From: Streptococcus sp. S1
Lineage (GTDB): Bacteria; Bacillota; Bacilli; Lactobacillales; Streptococcaceae
Assembly (NCBI RefSeq): GCF_034137685.1
Contig: NZ_CP139418.1
Coordinates: 124,001 to 188,000, forward strand
Direction of reading: 5' to 3'
DNA: 64,000 nt
Notes under the pieces: generated by a model
Seen by the model: only the letters and a program-made list of their open reading frames with translations
Databases searched by the model: none
Told to the model about the DNA's origin: nothing
Shown here: positions 52,514-62,603 of the stretch, piece after piece
Layout: every line of letters starts with the position of its first letter
Position numbering within the stretch: the first letter of the stretch is position 1
Position numbers and translations under genes: made by a program

Positions 52514-54409
52514 CTACCAAATGATCACACGGTCTTCTGGTGCGCGCCACATGCCGTCGCCTTCTTTGACATCGAAAGTTTCAAAGAATTCGTCAAAATT
52601 TGGTAATTGAACATTGGTACGGAGTTTTCCTGGTGCGTGGACATCGACACTTGCGAGGAGTTGCATGTACTCTGTCCGAGCTTTCATGCGCCAGATGCGA
52701 GCAAAGTTGGTGAAGAATTCTTCTGCTGAGAAATCTTTCTCTTTCTTCGCGGCTTCAAGGGCTGCAGCGATCCCTCCGAGGTCTGCTACGTTTTCAGAAA
52801 CGGTCAATTTCCCGTTGATCTTAGCACCGTAGGAGTCTTGGCCTTCGAACTGATCGATAACTTTTTGTGTGCGAGCGGTAAAGGCTTCGTAATCTTCTGG
52901 TTTCCACCAGTCTTTCAAGCTACCATGCTCGTCAAAGGATGCTCCATTGGTGTCAAAGGCGTGGGAGATTTCATGGGCAATGACTGCACCGATTCCGCCG
53001 TAGTTGGCTGATGATGATTGGTGAAGGTCATAGAAAGGTGCTTGTAAAATCGCTGCTGGGAAGACGATTTGGTTCTGTTGCGGATCATAGTAAGCATTGA
53101 CCAGGTGGGCTGGCATGTGCCATTCGCTTCGATCAACTGGTTGGTTCCACTTGCTCCAAGTATGGGCAATGGAAATTTCATAGAGAGCTTGAGCATTTTC
53201 CACCAAGGTCTTGCTTTCGTCGATGATTTTTTTGGCGTATGTTTCTGGTAATTTTTCAGGATAGCCAATATGCGGTGTAATGACATTGAGTTTGACAATG
53301 GCTTTTTCACGAGTCTCAGGAGCGAGCCAGTCTGCTTTTTCTAAGCGCTCCTTGTAGACGTCAATCATGGTCGCGACTTTATGCTCTACGTCTGCTTTTG
53401 CTTCTGGTGAGAATTTTTCGCCCGCATACCAGAGTCCAAGTGCTTGGCTATAAGGTCCTTCTGCCAAGGCCAGAGCTGCTTTTTCTTTTGGACGAGGTTC
53501 TGGAATCCCCGTGATGATCCGTCCATATTCACCAGACAAGACACGGATTTCTTCCGTCAAGAAAGACGTCCAATCTAAAGCTGCACCGAGTTTCAATTTG
53601 GCATGAATGGTTTCCCAGTTGGCTGCCGAGTAGTATTTTGGTGCGAATTCCTTCCAGAAACGCTCTTCTGGCACGATGATTTTATCTGGTGTTTGTCCGA
53701 TCACTTCAGTAAAGAAGGCATCGAGTGGCAATTCTGGGACCAAGGCCTTGAAATCTGCCCACTCATAAGGATGATAGAGTTTGTTGTACTCGGATCTTTC
53801 TTCATTTGACAAGACATATTTGGCCAATTCTGCATCCGCCGCAATGACCTTATCCAGGATATCCTTGATTTCTTCCTCTGAGAATTCAAATTTAGGTAAG
53901 AGTTTTTCCATCATTTGGCGCCAGATAGCCAGTAATTCTGGGCCTTTTTCGTTGCCTTCTTCATAATAGGTTGTATCTGGCAAGATGAGAGCAAGGGACT
54001 CTCCCCACAAGACATTCATTTGGGCATTCATAAAGTCTGGTGACACGCTAAATGGCATGAGATTTGGTTTGCCAGCTAGTTCATAGGTGCCCAACTTGCT
54101 GGTATAGTCTTCAAAAGAAGACAAGGCCTTGATTTCATTGATCAAGGGTATGACTGGTGCCACACCAGCTGCTTCTCGCGCATCAAAATCTGCCACCATT
54201 TTGTGGTATTTGACAAAGTTTTGCAGAATGCTGTCTTCAGGCAACTCTTCTCCCCGTTGCCATTTTCCAGTGATATCCAACATCAAGTTTTCGATATCTT
54301 GGATCAAGTCCATAAAACCACCAGTTGACGGTTTGTCATCAGGAATCACAGCTGTCTCAGCCCATTCCCCATTGACATAATCATAAAAATCATCTTGTAA
54401 ACGTACCAT
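52514..54409 (-). CDS. pepO: M13-family metalloendopeptidase PepO
   Basis: The ATG at 54409 gives 631 residues, the usual PepO size; a TTG further up is less likely. The zinc motif HEISH lies in VIAHEISHAFD (about 480), with the third ligand in NVADLGG (ENVADLGGIAA, about 535) and the end motif in DRVIIW. No signal peptide, as in other streptococcal PepO proteins, which still reach the surface and cut peptides and bind host proteins. The gene is divergent from fimC, sharing an intergenic region of 150 bases with the ScaR operator, as at the S. parasanguinis and S. gordonii Mn loci. Confidence 0.95.
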   Translation of the reverse strand: MVRLQDDFYDYVNGEWAETAVIPDDKPSTGGFMDLIQDIENLMLDITGKWQRGEELPEDSILQNFVKYHKMVADFDAREAAGVAPVIPLINEIKALSSFEDYTSKLGTYELAGKPNLMPFSVSPDFMNAQMNVLWGESLALILPDTTYYEEGNEKGPELLAIWRQMMEKLLPKFEFSEEEIKDILDKVIAADAELAKYVLSNEERSEYNKLYHPYEWADFKALVPELPLDAFFTEVIGQTPDKIIVPEERFWKEFAPKYYSAANWETIHAKLKLGAALDWTSFLTEEIRVLSGEYGRIITGIPEPRPKEKAALALAEGPYSQALGLWYAGEKFSPEAKADVEHKVATMIDVYKERLEKADWLAPETREKAIVKLNVITPHIGYPEKLPETYAKKIIDESKTLVENAQALYEISIAHTWSKWNQPVDRSEWHMPAHLVNAYYDPQQNQIVFPAAILQAPFYDLHQSSSANYGGIGAVIAHEISHAFDTNGASFDEHGSLKDWWKPEDYEAFTARTQKVIDQFEGQDSYGAKINGKLTVSENVADLGGIAAALEAAKKEKDFSAEEFFTNFARIWRMKARTEYMQLLASVDVHAPGKLRTNVQLPNFDEFFETFDVKEGDGMWRAPEDRVIIW

Positions 54410-54500
54410 GATCTTCTCGCTTTCGTTCTTTTCTAATAACCTTATCAAAAATAGGAACTTTTTTCAATGATTACAAGTAAGTTAATCTAAATTATTTTAA

Positions 54501-54537
54501 AAATTAACTTGACTTAATTTTTTCATTTATGTATATT
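54501..54537 (+). promoter_or_regulatory. fimC promoter overlapped by ScaR/SloR-type operator
   Basis: The palindrome at 54501-54520 (AAATTAACTTGACTTAATTT) matches the manganese-regulator site known from S. gordonii ScaR and S. mutans SloR. It contains the -35 TTGACT (54509-54514); TATATT (54532-54537) is 17 bp further on. Mn-loaded regulator would block fimCBA transcription. Confidence 0.85.
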
Positions 54538-54557
54538 AATAGTAAAGGAGCAAACTC

Positions 54558-55280
54558 ATGATTCAAATTGAACATCTAAGTGTTGCCTACCAGCAAACAC
54601 TGGCCCTAGAGGATCTTTCCCTCACCATCCAGGGTCCAACCATCCTAGGCATTCTTGGACCCAACGGAGCAGGAAAGTCAACCCTGATCAAGGCCATGCT
54701 AGGACTTCTCCCTCATTCGGGAAAGGTCCTGCTCGATCAAAAAGATCTCGGCCAAGCTCTTCAACGAGTGGCCTACGTCGAACAGAAATCCGCTATTGAT
54801 TTCCACTTCCCCATCACGGTGCGGGAGTGTGTCTCACTGGGTCTCTATCCCCATCTTTCGATCTTCAAGCGAAAAAGCAAAGAAGATCTCCAAAAGGTGG
54901 AAAATGCAATGAAGCTTGTCAATCTTCTTGATCTAGCAGATCGCCAGATTGGTCAGCTTTCAGGAGGGCAATTCCAACGGGTCCTAATCGCCCGCTGCTT
55001 GGTCCAAGAAGCAGAGGTCATCTTTTTGGATGAGCCCTTTGCAGGGATTGACTCCGTTAGCGAAGACATCATCATGCAAACACTAAAAACCTTGAAAAAA
55101 GAAGGCAAGACCATCCTGATCGTCCATCACGACCTCAGCAAGGTCCCTGCTTACTTCGACCAGGTCCTCCTTCTCCATCGTAAGCTGATTGCTTTTGGAA
55201 AAACAGAGGAAACCTTTACCAAGGAGAATCTGCATGCAGCCTACGGTCATGAACTCTTTATAGGAGGTGAAATCAGATGA
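54558..55280 (+). CDS. fimC: Manganese ABC transporter ATP-binding protein
   Basis: The product has 240 residues; AAAGGAG precedes the ATG. Walker [10 protein letters not shown], signature LSGGQFQRV and Walker [13 protein letters not shown] are all intact. It powers Mn uptake with FimB and FimA and matches ScaC/PsaB in relatives. First gene of the operon, overlapping fimB by four bases. Confidence 0.95.
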   Translation: MIQIEHLSVAYQQTLALEDLSLTIQGPTILGILGPNGAGKSTLIKAMLGLLPHSGKVLLDQKDLGQALQRVAYVEQKSAIDFHFPITVRECVSLGLYPHLSIFKRKSKEDLQKVENAMKLVNLLDLADRQIGQLSGGQFQRVLIARCLVQEAEVIFLDEPFAGIDSVSEDIIMQTLKTLKKEGKTILIVHHDLSKVPAYFDQVLLLHRKLIAFGKTEETFTKENLHAAYGHELFIGGEIR

Positions 55281-56119
55281 TTGCAGAATTTATCGATGGA
55301 TTACAACAATTTCATTTCCTACAAAACGCTCTCATTACAGCTATTGCCATCGGGATCGTCGCTGGTGCAGTCGGATGTTTCATCATTTTGCGAGGCATGT
55401 CTCTCATGGGAGATGCTATCTCACACGCGGTCCTTCCAGGTGTGGCTCTGTCCTTTATCCTTGGCATCAACTTCTTTATTGGCGCCATTGCCTTCGGGCT
55501 TTTAGCTTCCATCCTGATCACCTATATCAAGAGCAACTCCATCATCAAGAGCGACACTGCAATTGGGATTACCTTTTCTTCTTTTCTCGCCCTAGGAGTC
55601 ATTCTGATCGGAGTCGCTAAAAGTTCCACCGACCTTTTCCACATCCTCTTTGGGAATATCTTGGCCGTGCAAGACCAGGATATGTGGATGACCATCGGTA
55701 TTGGGGTGGCGGTCTTGCTGGTGATTTGCCTGCTCTTTCGACCTTTACTGCTCACATCTTTTGATCCTGTTCTGGCTCAATCCATGGGCGTCCGGGTCAA
55801 GGTCTATCACTACCTTCTCATGGTGCTCTTGACCTTGGTTTCTGTCACTGCTATGCAGAGTGTCGGGACCATTCTCATCGTCGCCATGCTCATCACACCC
55901 GCTGCGACGGCCTATCTCTATGCCAACAGCCTCTGGTCCATGATGCTCCTTTCATCCGGATTAGGTGCTCTTGCATCCATCCTAGGACTCTTTATTGGCT
56001 ATAGCTTGAATATCGCCGTCGGGTCTTGTATTGTCCTCACTTCTGCTGTCTTCTTTCTCATCAGCTTCTTTATCGCTCCTAAGCAGAGAAAGAACAAGCA
56101 CGCTCTTTCGCCTCATTAA
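55277..56119 (+). CDS. fimB: Manganese ABC transporter permease
   Basis: The product has 280 residues with about eight to nine membrane spans of the ZnuB/ScaB/PsaC family. The ATG lies in the end of fimC behind AGGAGGTG. Visible family runs include [20 protein letters not shown] and [20 protein letters not shown]. It forms the channel for Mn delivered by FimA. Confidence 0.95.
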   Translation: MIAEFIDGLQQFHFLQNALITAIAIGIVAGAVGCFIILRGMSLMGDAISHAVLPGVALSFILGINFFIGAIAFGLLASILITYIKSNSIIKSDTAIGITFSSFLALGVILIGVAKSSTDLFHILFGNILAVQDQDMWMTIGIGVAVLLVICLLFRPLLLTSFDPVLAQSMGVRVKVYHYLLMVLLTLVSVTAMQSVGTILIVAMLITPAATAYLYANSLWSMMLLSSGLGALASILGLFIGYSLNIAVGSCIVLTSAVFFLISFFIAPKQRKNKHALSPH

Positions 56120-56130
56120 AGGAGAAACAC

Positions 56131-57063
56131 ATGAAAAAAATCGCTTCTGTCCTCGCCCTCTTTGTGGCGCTCTTATTTGGTCTGTTGGCCTGTAGCAAAG
56201 GCTCTTCTTCCAAGTCCTCATCCGATAAATTGAAGGTGGTTACCACCAACTCCATTCTCGCAGATATGACCAAAAATATCGCGGGGGATAAAATCGAGCT
56301 ACACAGTATTGTCCCTGTCGGTCAAGATCCCCACGAGTACGAACCACTCCCAGAAGATGTCAAAAAAACTTCACAAGCCGACCTGATCTTCTACAATGGG
56401 ATCAACCTCGAAACGGGTGGCAATGCTTGGTTTACTAAATTGGTCAAAAATGCCAATAAAGTAGAAAACAAGGACTATTTCGCAGCTAGCGACGGAGTCG
56501 ACGTCATCTACCTAGAAGGCCAAAACCAGGCTGGAAAAGAAGACCCTCACGCTTGGCTCAATCTCGAAAATGGAATCCTCTACGCTAAAAACATTGCCAA
56601 ACAATTAATCGCAAAAGATCCAAAAAATAAGGACTTCTACGAAAAAAATCTAGCAGCCTACACTGAAAAGCTCAGCAAGCTGGATCAAGAAGCTAAGCAA
56701 GCATTCAATAACATCCCGGCAGACAAGAAAATGATTGTAACCAGCGAAGGTTGCTTCAAGTACTTCTCCAAAGCCTATGGCGTCCCATCTGCCTATATCT
56801 GGGAAATCAATACGGAAGAAGAAGGCACACCTGACCAAATCAAAACACTGGTAGAGAAATTGCGTCAAACCAAGGTGCCGGCCCTCTTTGTTGAATCCAG
56901 TGTCGATGAACGTCCTATGAAAACTGTCTCTAAAGATACCAATATCCCGATCTATGCAAAGATCTTCACTGATTCCATTGCCAAAGAAGGAGAAAAGGGC
57001 GATAGCTACTACAGCATGATGAAGTGGAACTTAGACAAGATCGCAGAAGGATTGAGTCAGTAA
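56131..57063 (+). CDS. fimA: Manganese-binding lipoprotein adhesin FimA (LraI family)
   Basis: The product has 310 residues; AAAGGAG precedes the ATG. The leader ends in LLACSK, giving a lipobox with cysteine 21. The metal ligands of LraI proteins are visible: His in [10 protein letters not shown] (about 68), His in EDPHAWLNL (about 140), Glu in [16 protein letters not shown] (about 206) and Asp in [10 protein letters not shown] (about 281). From memory it is nearly identical to the S. parasanguinis FimA adhesin, which binds Mn and contributes to attachment in endocarditis models. This gene gives the strongest hint to the species. Confidence 0.96.
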   Translation: MKKIASVLALFVALLFGLLACSKGSSSKSSSDKLKVVTTNSILADMTKNIAGDKIELHSIVPVGQDPHEYEPLPEDVKKTSQADLIFYNGINLETGGNAWFTKLVKNANKVENKDYFAASDGVDVIYLEGQNQAGKEDPHAWLNLENGILYAKNIAKQLIAKDPKNKDFYEKNLAAYTEKLSKLDQEAKQAFNNIPADKKMIVTSEGCFKYFSKAYGVPSAYIWEINTEEEGTPDQIKTLVEKLRQTKVPALFVESSVDERPMKTVSKDTNIPIYAKIFTDSIAKEGEKGDSYYSMMKWNLDKIAEGLSQ

Positions 57064-57141
57064 CCCTTCAGATTTCTAAACAAATCAGTGGCCCCTCCTC
57101 CGGTATTGAGGTACAATAAAAACAAAAAAAGGAGTCTTTTT

Positions 57142-57636
57142 ATGGCAACATTTTTAGGAAACCCTGTTACCTTTACCGGATCTCAACTGCAAGTAGGGGA
57201 AATGGCTCATGATTTTTCATTGATCACTCCAGCTCTGGAGAAGAAATCTTTAGCTGATTTTGCTGGCAAGAAAAAAGTCCTCAGCATCATCCCATCCATC
57301 GACACAGGGATCTGTTCTATGCAAACACGTCACTTCAACAAGACCTTGTCGGACTTGGAAGACACTGTCGTCTTGACGGTCTCTGTCGACCTTCCTTTTG
57401 CTCAAGGTAAGTGGTGCGCTGCTGAAGGACTCGACAATGCCATCATGCTCTCAGACTACTACGACCATTCCTTCGGGAAAGCTTACGGCCTCTTGATCAA
57501 TGAATGGCACTTGCTGGCGCGTGCTGTCTTGGTCTTAGATGCGGATAACAAGGTCACTTACGTCGAATACCTGGACAACATCAACAGCGAACCCAATTAT
57601 GACGCTGCAATTGAAGCTGTCAAAGCACTTGATTAA
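57142..57636 (+). CDS. tpx: Thiol peroxidase Tpx
   Basis: The ATG at 57142 with AAAGGAG eight bases upstream gives 164 residues; the longer frame from 57088 has no ribosome binding site. The peroxidatic cysteine lies in [15 protein letters not shown] (about 58) and the resolving one in GKWCAAEG (about 92), with [14 protein letters not shown] further on. Tpx removes hydrogen peroxide, which this genus makes in quantity. Linkage to fimCBA is conserved in oral streptococci. A TACAAT (57112-57117) may serve as a local promoter. Confidence 0.95.
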   Translation: MATFLGNPVTFTGSQLQVGEMAHDFSLITPALEKKSLADFAGKKKVLSIIPSIDTGICSMQTRHFNKTLSDLEDTVVLTVSVDLPFAQGKWCAAEGLDNAIMLSDYYDHSFGKAYGLLINEWHLLARAVLVLDADNKVTYVEYLDNINSEPNYDAAIEAVKALD

Positions 57637-57640
57637 AGTA

Positions 57641-57664
57641 AAAAGAGGTCTACTGCCTCTTTTT
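57641..57664. terminator. Terminator shared by tpx and the converging gene
   Basis: AAAAGAGG/CCTCTTTT hairpin with a 7-nt loop; T runs follow in both directions. Confidence 0.8.
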
Positions 57665-57669
57665 CATTG

Positions 57670-58695
57670 CTATAAAATCCGATGGAGCCCATTCTGGAGG
57701 AGAACCCGCCAGCGTAAGCGAGGGATGCCTCTGAGGAAACTTCGCACGCGTCTTGCTACTTGTTGCTTATAGCTCTTACCCCCCTGTGCAAAGACTCCTT
57801 TTCGACTCCAATAACCTTGCTCTCCGCGATCATTCTTCGGAGCTAGATAGCGAACACCTTGCTGATAGAGGACCTGCTTGCGAAAGGCTGGGTCCCACGC
57901 TTTGACGGGGTCAATATCCAAGTCCTTATGGGTCCGGCCCCTAGCCAACCCGTAGTTAAAACTTGCACCATTGACAATGCCATTTTCAGAAACTTCTACT
58001 GGATCGACTTCATTGAGGAAATGCCCAGCTTGATCGAGAATATACTCCGTATGAAAATTTAACAAGACCTTGAAATTGACTTGTTGGGAGGCCCCTGATG
58101 GATAATGAAGGTGACCATCTGGTCTTAGGGAGACCTTGTTGTGAAGGCGGGCAGCCGCATAAGCATCCACCGTGACAGCTATAGTCTCCTGTAGGTAAGC
58201 TTGTAAGGCCTCTTCGTCAGTCTGTCCAGCTCTCGCATTATGTATCCGAATCCATTGCGCCTGGTAACTTGAAAGTAGGTAGCGCAACTGGTGAACCTGG
58301 CGTTTCAAAAGCTGATCTCCCGACTGATCTGCTAAAGGATCCTTTTCAAAGGCGACCTGCACGACGCGTGAAAAAGCCTTCCAAAAGTCGGATCCTGGCG
58401 GACAATCTGGAGCCATCCTACTCAGAAGAAAGGCTGTTTCTTCACAAGTTCCAGACAAGTCACTCGGCATCAGGAGAATTTTCATGACGCCCCTCAGCAA
58501 GTCTTGGGCAGCAGTTTCCGTTAGATCCTTGATCTCTTGAAACCACATGTTTTGAAACAGAGGACTGGCAAAGAAAAAGACAGACTGGTATTGTTCTTGG
58601 TAGGCTTGTGGATCTTTGTATCCCTGCAAGTGCTTCTCTAGATAGGCTAAACTATTTTCTCTCCAGCCTAATCTCGCTAATTCCCGTCTGTTCAT
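57670..58695 (-). CDS. Conserved streptococcal protein of unknown function (DUF3114-like)
   Basis: The product has 341 residues; AGAAAGG lies before the ATG. There is no signal peptide or membrane span. The first half is helical with hydrophobic patches. The second half has a conserved-looking block NGASFNYGLARGRTHKDLDI followed by a basic C-terminus. I recall such proteins as DUF3114, a family found mainly in streptococci and lactococci with no known role; this name is from memory and unverified. It converges on tpx and is divergent from the Mn regulator, but need not be part of Mn control. Confidence 0.7.
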   Translation of the reverse strand: MNRRELARLGWRENSLAYLEKHLQGYKDPQAYQEQYQSVFFFASPLFQNMWFQEIKDLTETAAQDLLRGVMKILLMPSDLSGTCEETAFLLSRMAPDCPPGSDFWKAFSRVVQVAFEKDPLADQSGDQLLKRQVHQLRYLLSSYQAQWIRIHNARAGQTDEEALQAYLQETIAVTVDAYAAARLHNKVSLRPDGHLHYPSGASQQVNFKVLLNFHTEYILDQAGHFLNEVDPVEVSENGIVNGASFNYGLARGRTHKDLDIDPVKAWDPAFRKQVLYQQGVRYLAPKNDRGEQGYWSRKGVFAQGGKSYKQQVARRVRSFLRGIPRLRWRVLLQNGLHRIL

Positions 58696-58783
58696 AGTGC
58701 CGTCCTTTCTATGTTTCTATACTACCATCTTTTGGAGCTTGAGACAATTCTCATTACTCCACTAGCGTTTTTGAGGATTTTTT

Positions 58784-58792
58784 TGATATACT
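58784..58792 (+). promoter_or_regulatory. Promoter of the Mn regulator gene
   Basis: TGATATACT, an extended -10 element (TATACT at 58787-58792), 28 bases before the start codon; the -35 region is poor. Confidence 0.5.
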
Positions 58793-58819
58793 AGAAGTGA
58801 GCGAAGAAAAGAGGAAAGC

Positions 58820-59473
58820 ATGACACCAAACAAAGAAGATTACCTCAAGTGCATTTATGAAATTGGCACAGAAGTAGAAAAAATCAGTAATAAGGAAATC
58901 GCCAGTCGCATGCAGGTCTCTCCGCCCGCTGTGACCGAGATGATTAAGCGCATGATCTCTGAGGGCCTCTTGGTGAAAGATAAGACTCATGGCTATCTAC
59001 TAACAGATCTGGGCTCGCAATTGGTCTCTGATCTCTACCGCAAGCACCGCTTGATCGAAGTATTTCTGCTGGAAAATCTTGGCTACATAACTGAAGAAGT
59101 CCATGAAGAGGCAGAAGTTCTCGAGCATACTGTTTCTGAACATTTCATCGACCGGCTGGATCACATGCTTGGAAATCCTAAGACCTGCCCTCACGGTGGG
59201 ACAATTCCACCCAAAGGACAACTTCTCATAGAGGCTTACCAGGATCGTTTGAGCGATGTCAGCGAACCGGGAACCTATCGTTTGCGAAGAGTCCAAGATA
59301 ACTTTGAATTGCTTAATTTTTTAGACCAAATCCAGCTGACCATTGGAGATGACATTCTCTTCAAAGCCTATGACGATTACACTGGCCTCTATCATTTAGC
59401 TATCCACGGGCAAGAGATTTCTATCAATCAAGTGATCGCCCAACAACTTTACATAGAAAAACATGCCCTTTAA
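58820..59473 (+). CDS. scaR: DtxR-family manganese-dependent regulator (ScaR/SloR/FimR type)
   Basis: The product has 217 residues; AGAGGAAAG precedes the ATG. The N-terminal winged helix reads NKEIASRMQVSPPAVTEMIK (about 24-43). The dimer/metal domain follows with EAEVLEHTVSEHFIDRLDHM and the CPHGGTIP turn, whose Cys, His and Glu residues match metal ligands in the family. A C-terminal FeoA/SH3-like domain starts at about 150. The palindrome before fimC is its expected target. Its stop codon lies in the loop of its terminator. Confidence 0.93.
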   Translation: MTPNKEDYLKCIYEIGTEVEKISNKEIASRMQVSPPAVTEMIKRMISEGLLVKDKTHGYLLTDLGSQLVSDLYRKHRLIEVFLLENLGYITEEVHEEAEVLEHTVSEHFIDRLDHMLGNPKTCPHGGTIPPKGQLLIEAYQDRLSDVSEPGTYRLRRVQDNFELLNFLDQIQLTIGDDILFKAYDDYTGLYHLAIHGQEISINQVIAQQLYIEKHAL

Positions 59474-59490
59474 TCAAGGGCATGTTTTTT
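59461..59490 (+). terminator. Terminator overlapping the scaR stop codon
   Basis: ACATGCCCTT (59461-59470) pairs with AAGGGCATGT (59476-59485), then TTTTT; the TAA stop lies in the five-base loop. Confidence 0.8.
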
Positions 59491-59495
59491 ACTTT

Positions 59496-59939
59496 CTATG
59501 GATTTTTCGTATCGAGGATAATGGTCACCGGGCCATCATTGATGAGTTCGATTGCCATATCGGCTCCAAAGATCCCTCGTTTGACAGGGACTTCTTTTTC
59601 TAATTGATCATTAAAGGCATCATATAACTGACTGGCCATATCTGGCTTGGCAGCCCCTATAAAAGCAGGACGGTTGCCTTTTTTTGTCTCCGCAAAGAGG
59701 GTAAATTGAGAGATCGACAAGATTTCCCCTTGGATATCTTTGACCGAAAGATTCATCTTATCTTCCTCATCTGAGAAAATACGCATCTGCGATACCTTGC
59801 GGACCGCATAATCTAAATCTTTCTGATCGTCATCTGGACCGACACCTACTAGGAGCAGCAAACCTTGCTGGATCGCATTGTAGACTTGACCATCAATGGA
59901 AACCGAGGCACTCTTGACACGTTGAATCACTAATTTCAT
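59496..59939 (-). CDS. dtd: D-aminoacyl-tRNA deacylase
   Basis: The product has 147 residues. The DTD active-site motifs are visible: [17 protein letters not shown] (about 78-94) and [10 protein letters not shown] near the C-terminus (about 134-143). It removes D-amino acids from mischarged tRNA. It follows relA as in many Gram-positives, but here a repeat-rich gap of about 275 bases separates the two. Confidence 0.95.
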   Translation of the reverse strand: MKLVIQRVKSASVSIDGQVYNAIQQGLLLLVGVGPDDDQKDLDYAVRKVSQMRIFSDEEDKMNLSVKDIQGEILSISQFTLFAETKKGNRPAFIGAAKPDMASQLYDAFNDQLEKEVPVKRGIFGADMAIELINDGPVTIILDTKNP

Positions 59940-59983
59940 TTTATTATCCTATTTTATAAATCTATTGAGCATTCACTGCTAAC

Positions 59984-60210
59984 CTTCAAAGAACATCAAT
60001 CTCAGACGACAAGCTAACCAAGCAATAAAAGAGTTCTGAACATATCCTAGCTTCTTCAAAGAAAATCGACATCAGACAAGGCGGTGAGACGCAGGCATAC
60101 TATCTGAAAAGTAAAGGCTGTTCAGTTGCTTTTAGTGCGAGGCAGCGAGACAAAGACAGTACTTAAGTACGGCGAGGCGAGCTAACGAAGCAATAAAAGA
60201 TAACTGAGCA
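59984..60210. repeat. Modular repeat region, BOX-like
   Basis: A 26-base unit beginning CTTCAAAGAA occurs at 59984 and 60053 (about 21 of 26 alike). A second unit around GCTAAC-AAGCAATAAAAGA occurs at about 60013 and 60181. The second copy holds an extra core with GCGAGGCAGCGAGACAAAGA and the palindrome GTACTTAAGTAC (60158-60169). This modular build and the composition recall streptococcal BOX repeats in reverse orientation. It fills the relA-dtd gap. Confidence 0.5.
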
Positions 60211-60215
60211 GCCGA

Positions 60216-62435
60216 TTAGCCGTTGGTACGCTTAACAGAATACACCTCCGGCACACTCTTAATCTTATCCACAACTGTTGTCAACATAGACAAGTTTGGA
60301 ATCCCAAAGGAAATGTGGATATTGGCAAATTTCATATCTTTGGTTGGCTGGGCATTGACGGTTGAGACCATCTTAGCTGTATTGGAGAGGACTTGTAGTA
60401 CATCGTTCAGAAGTCCGGCACGGTTGAGTCCGTATATATCGATGTGAGCAATGTAGTCCTTGGTCGTATTGTTATCTTCCCATTCTACATCGATCAAGCG
60501 TTGCTCGTAGTTGTCTTGAGCTCGGAGGTTCATACAGTCCTGACGGTGAATGGCAACACCGCGTCCTTTGGTGATGTAGCCGACGATTTCATCACCTGGA
60601 ACTGGATTACAACACTTAGCAATCCGAATCAAGAGTCCAGAAGCACCTTGGATAACCACGCCACCTTCGTGACGGACCTTCAAGGTGTCTTTTTTATTTT
60701 CAACCTTGACCTCGCCACCTTTGACTAGCTCTTCTGCTTCTGCGCGTGCCTTAGCCCGCTCTTCTTCTCGGCGTTCATCCTCCGTCAAGCGGTTAAAGAT
60801 GGTAATAGCCCCAATCTCTCCAAAACCAATCGCCGCAAACAAGGCTTCTTCTGTCTTGTAACTTGATTTTTGTAGCACTTTGTCCATGTGCTTTTTGTCC
60901 ATGAACTTATTGGCTACCAAGTCATGCTCGTGTAATTGGGCCATCAAGAGGTCCCGACCACGGTTAATCGACAATTCCTTGTCTTGATTTTTAAAGAATT
61001 GACGGATCTTGTTGCGCGCCTTGCTAGTTTTAACAAGGGTCAGCCAGTCACGGCTCGGACCAAAGGAATTGGCATTGGTGATAATCTCCACCTGATCTCC
61101 CGTCCGAAGTTTGGTATTGAGGGGCACCATCCGGCCGTTGACCTTGGCACCAATCGCTTTTTCCCCAACCTTGGTGTGGATTTCATAGGCAAAATCGATC
61201 GGTCCGGAATCTTTCGGAAGCGAGCGCACGGTTCCATCTGGTGTGAAGACGTAAATCTCTTCTGCCAGGATGTCTTCTTTTACATTTTCAACAAATTCTT
61301 TGGCATCGCCTGACTGGTCTTGGAGTTCCATCATCTCCTTGATCCAGTTCATCCCAATAGCCGATTCCTTGCTGTTGACCTGACCCTTGATCCCTTTTTT
61401 ATAGGCCCAGTGAGCCGCAACCCCATACTCAGCAACCTCGTGCATTTCCTTGGTTCGGATCTGGAATTCAATCGGTCCTTTAGGGCCGTATACAGTCGTA
61501 TGGATGGACTGATAACCATTGGCCTTCCGGTTGGCAATATAGTCCTTAAAACGCCCCGGCATTGGCTTCCAGAGCTCATGGATGTAGCCTAGCATAGCAT
61601 AAACATCACTTGGAGTATCCAGGATGCAACGGATGGCAATCAAGTCATAGATTTCATCAAAGCGTTTCTTTTTATCCTGCATTTTGCGATAGATCGAATA
61701 GATATGCTTTGGTCGACCATAAATTTTCCCATGCAGATGGCGTTCCCCAGCATAGGTCTCAATCTTGTGGACAACCTCTTCGACCAACTCTTCTCGCTCG
61801 CGACGTTTTTCCTTCATCATATGAGAAATCTTGTAGAATTCGACTTCATTCAGATAACGGAAGGACAAATCCTCAAGCTCCCACTTGACGCTGGAAATCC
61901 CGAGACGGTGGGCTAGCGGTGCATAGATCTCCATGGTCTCACGCGAAATGCGCTCTTGTTTATCCTTGCGCAAATGCTTGAGGGTACGCATATTATGCAA
62001 GCGGTCTGCCAATTTGACCAAAATGACACGGATATCTTGAGACATGGCCATGAGCATCTTGCGATGGTTTTCCGCCAACTGCTCTTCATGGGACTTGTAC
62101 TTGACCTTCCCGAGCTTGGTCACCCCATCGACAATCACGCGCACATCATGACCAAATTCGCGCTCTAAATCATCTAAAGTCGCATCCGTATCTTCTACGA
62201 CATCATGCAAAAAGCCGCAGGCGACTGTCACAGCATCCAGTTTCAGCTTGGCAAGGATTCCTGCCACTTGAATTGGGTGGATGATATAAGGCTCGCCAGA
62301 CTGACGGAATTGCCCATTATGGCAATCAACCGCATAGACCAAAGCCTTTTGCACAAAAGCAACATCTTCAGGTGATAAATATTTTTTTGTAAGGGCAACG
62401 ACTTGGTCCCCTGTTAAATTCTCTTCTTTCGGCAT
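60216..62435 (-). CDS. relA: Bifunctional (p)ppGpp synthetase/hydrolase RelA (Rel/RSH)
   Basis: The product has 739 residues, normal for a long RSH protein. In order: HD hydrolase domain with HPIQVAGIL and FLHDVVEDTDA (about 50-85), synthetase domain with GYQSIHTTVYGP (about 305), TGS domain with VFTPDGTVRSLP (about 400), a helical/zinc-finger region with CCNPVPGD, and a C-terminal ACT domain. Both active sites look intact, so it can make and degrade the stringent-response alarmone. Confidence 0.96.
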   Translation of the reverse strand: MPKEENLTGDQVVALTKKYLSPEDVAFVQKALVYAVDCHNGQFRQSGEPYIIHPIQVAGILAKLKLDAVTVACGFLHDVVEDTDATLDDLEREFGHDVRVIVDGVTKLGKVKYKSHEEQLAENHRKMLMAMSQDIRVILVKLADRLHNMRTLKHLRKDKQERISRETMEIYAPLAHRLGISSVKWELEDLSFRYLNEVEFYKISHMMKEKRREREELVEEVVHKIETYAGERHLHGKIYGRPKHIYSIYRKMQDKKKRFDEIYDLIAIRCILDTPSDVYAMLGYIHELWKPMPGRFKDYIANRKANGYQSIHTTVYGPKGPIEFQIRTKEMHEVAEYGVAAHWAYKKGIKGQVNSKESAIGMNWIKEMMELQDQSGDAKEFVENVKEDILAEEIYVFTPDGTVRSLPKDSGPIDFAYEIHTKVGEKAIGAKVNGRMVPLNTKLRTGDQVEIITNANSFGPSRDWLTLVKTSKARNKIRQFFKNQDKELSINRGRDLLMAQLHEHDLVANKFMDKKHMDKVLQKSSYKTEEALFAAIGFGEIGAITIFNRLTEDERREEERAKARAEAEELVKGGEVKVENKKDTLKVRHEGGVVIQGASGLLIRIAKCCNPVPGDEIVGYITKGRGVAIHRQDCMNLRAQDNYEQRLIDVEWEDNNTTKDYIAHIDIYGLNRAGLLNDVLQVLSNTAKMVSTVNAQPTKDMKFANIHISFGIPNLSMLTTVVDKIKSVPEVYSVKRTNG

Positions 62436-62566
62436 GTATTTTCTCCAGTTTCTTGGATACTATTTTAACACTTTTAGAAGCAGATGGGAACCAATGAAGC
62501 TACTTTAATATACGGATACTTCTCGAAGATCATTCTGGGATCCACCTTGCTTTCATCATTCTTGTA

Positions 62567-62603
62567 AAAAAACTAACGAAGCGATTCCTTCACTTCGTTA
62601 GTT
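62567..62603 (-). terminator. rsmE terminator
   Basis: AACTAACGAAG/CTTCGTTAGTT (62571-62581 with 62593-62603) followed by seven T on the minus strand; the rsmE stop codon lies within the stem. Confidence 0.8.
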
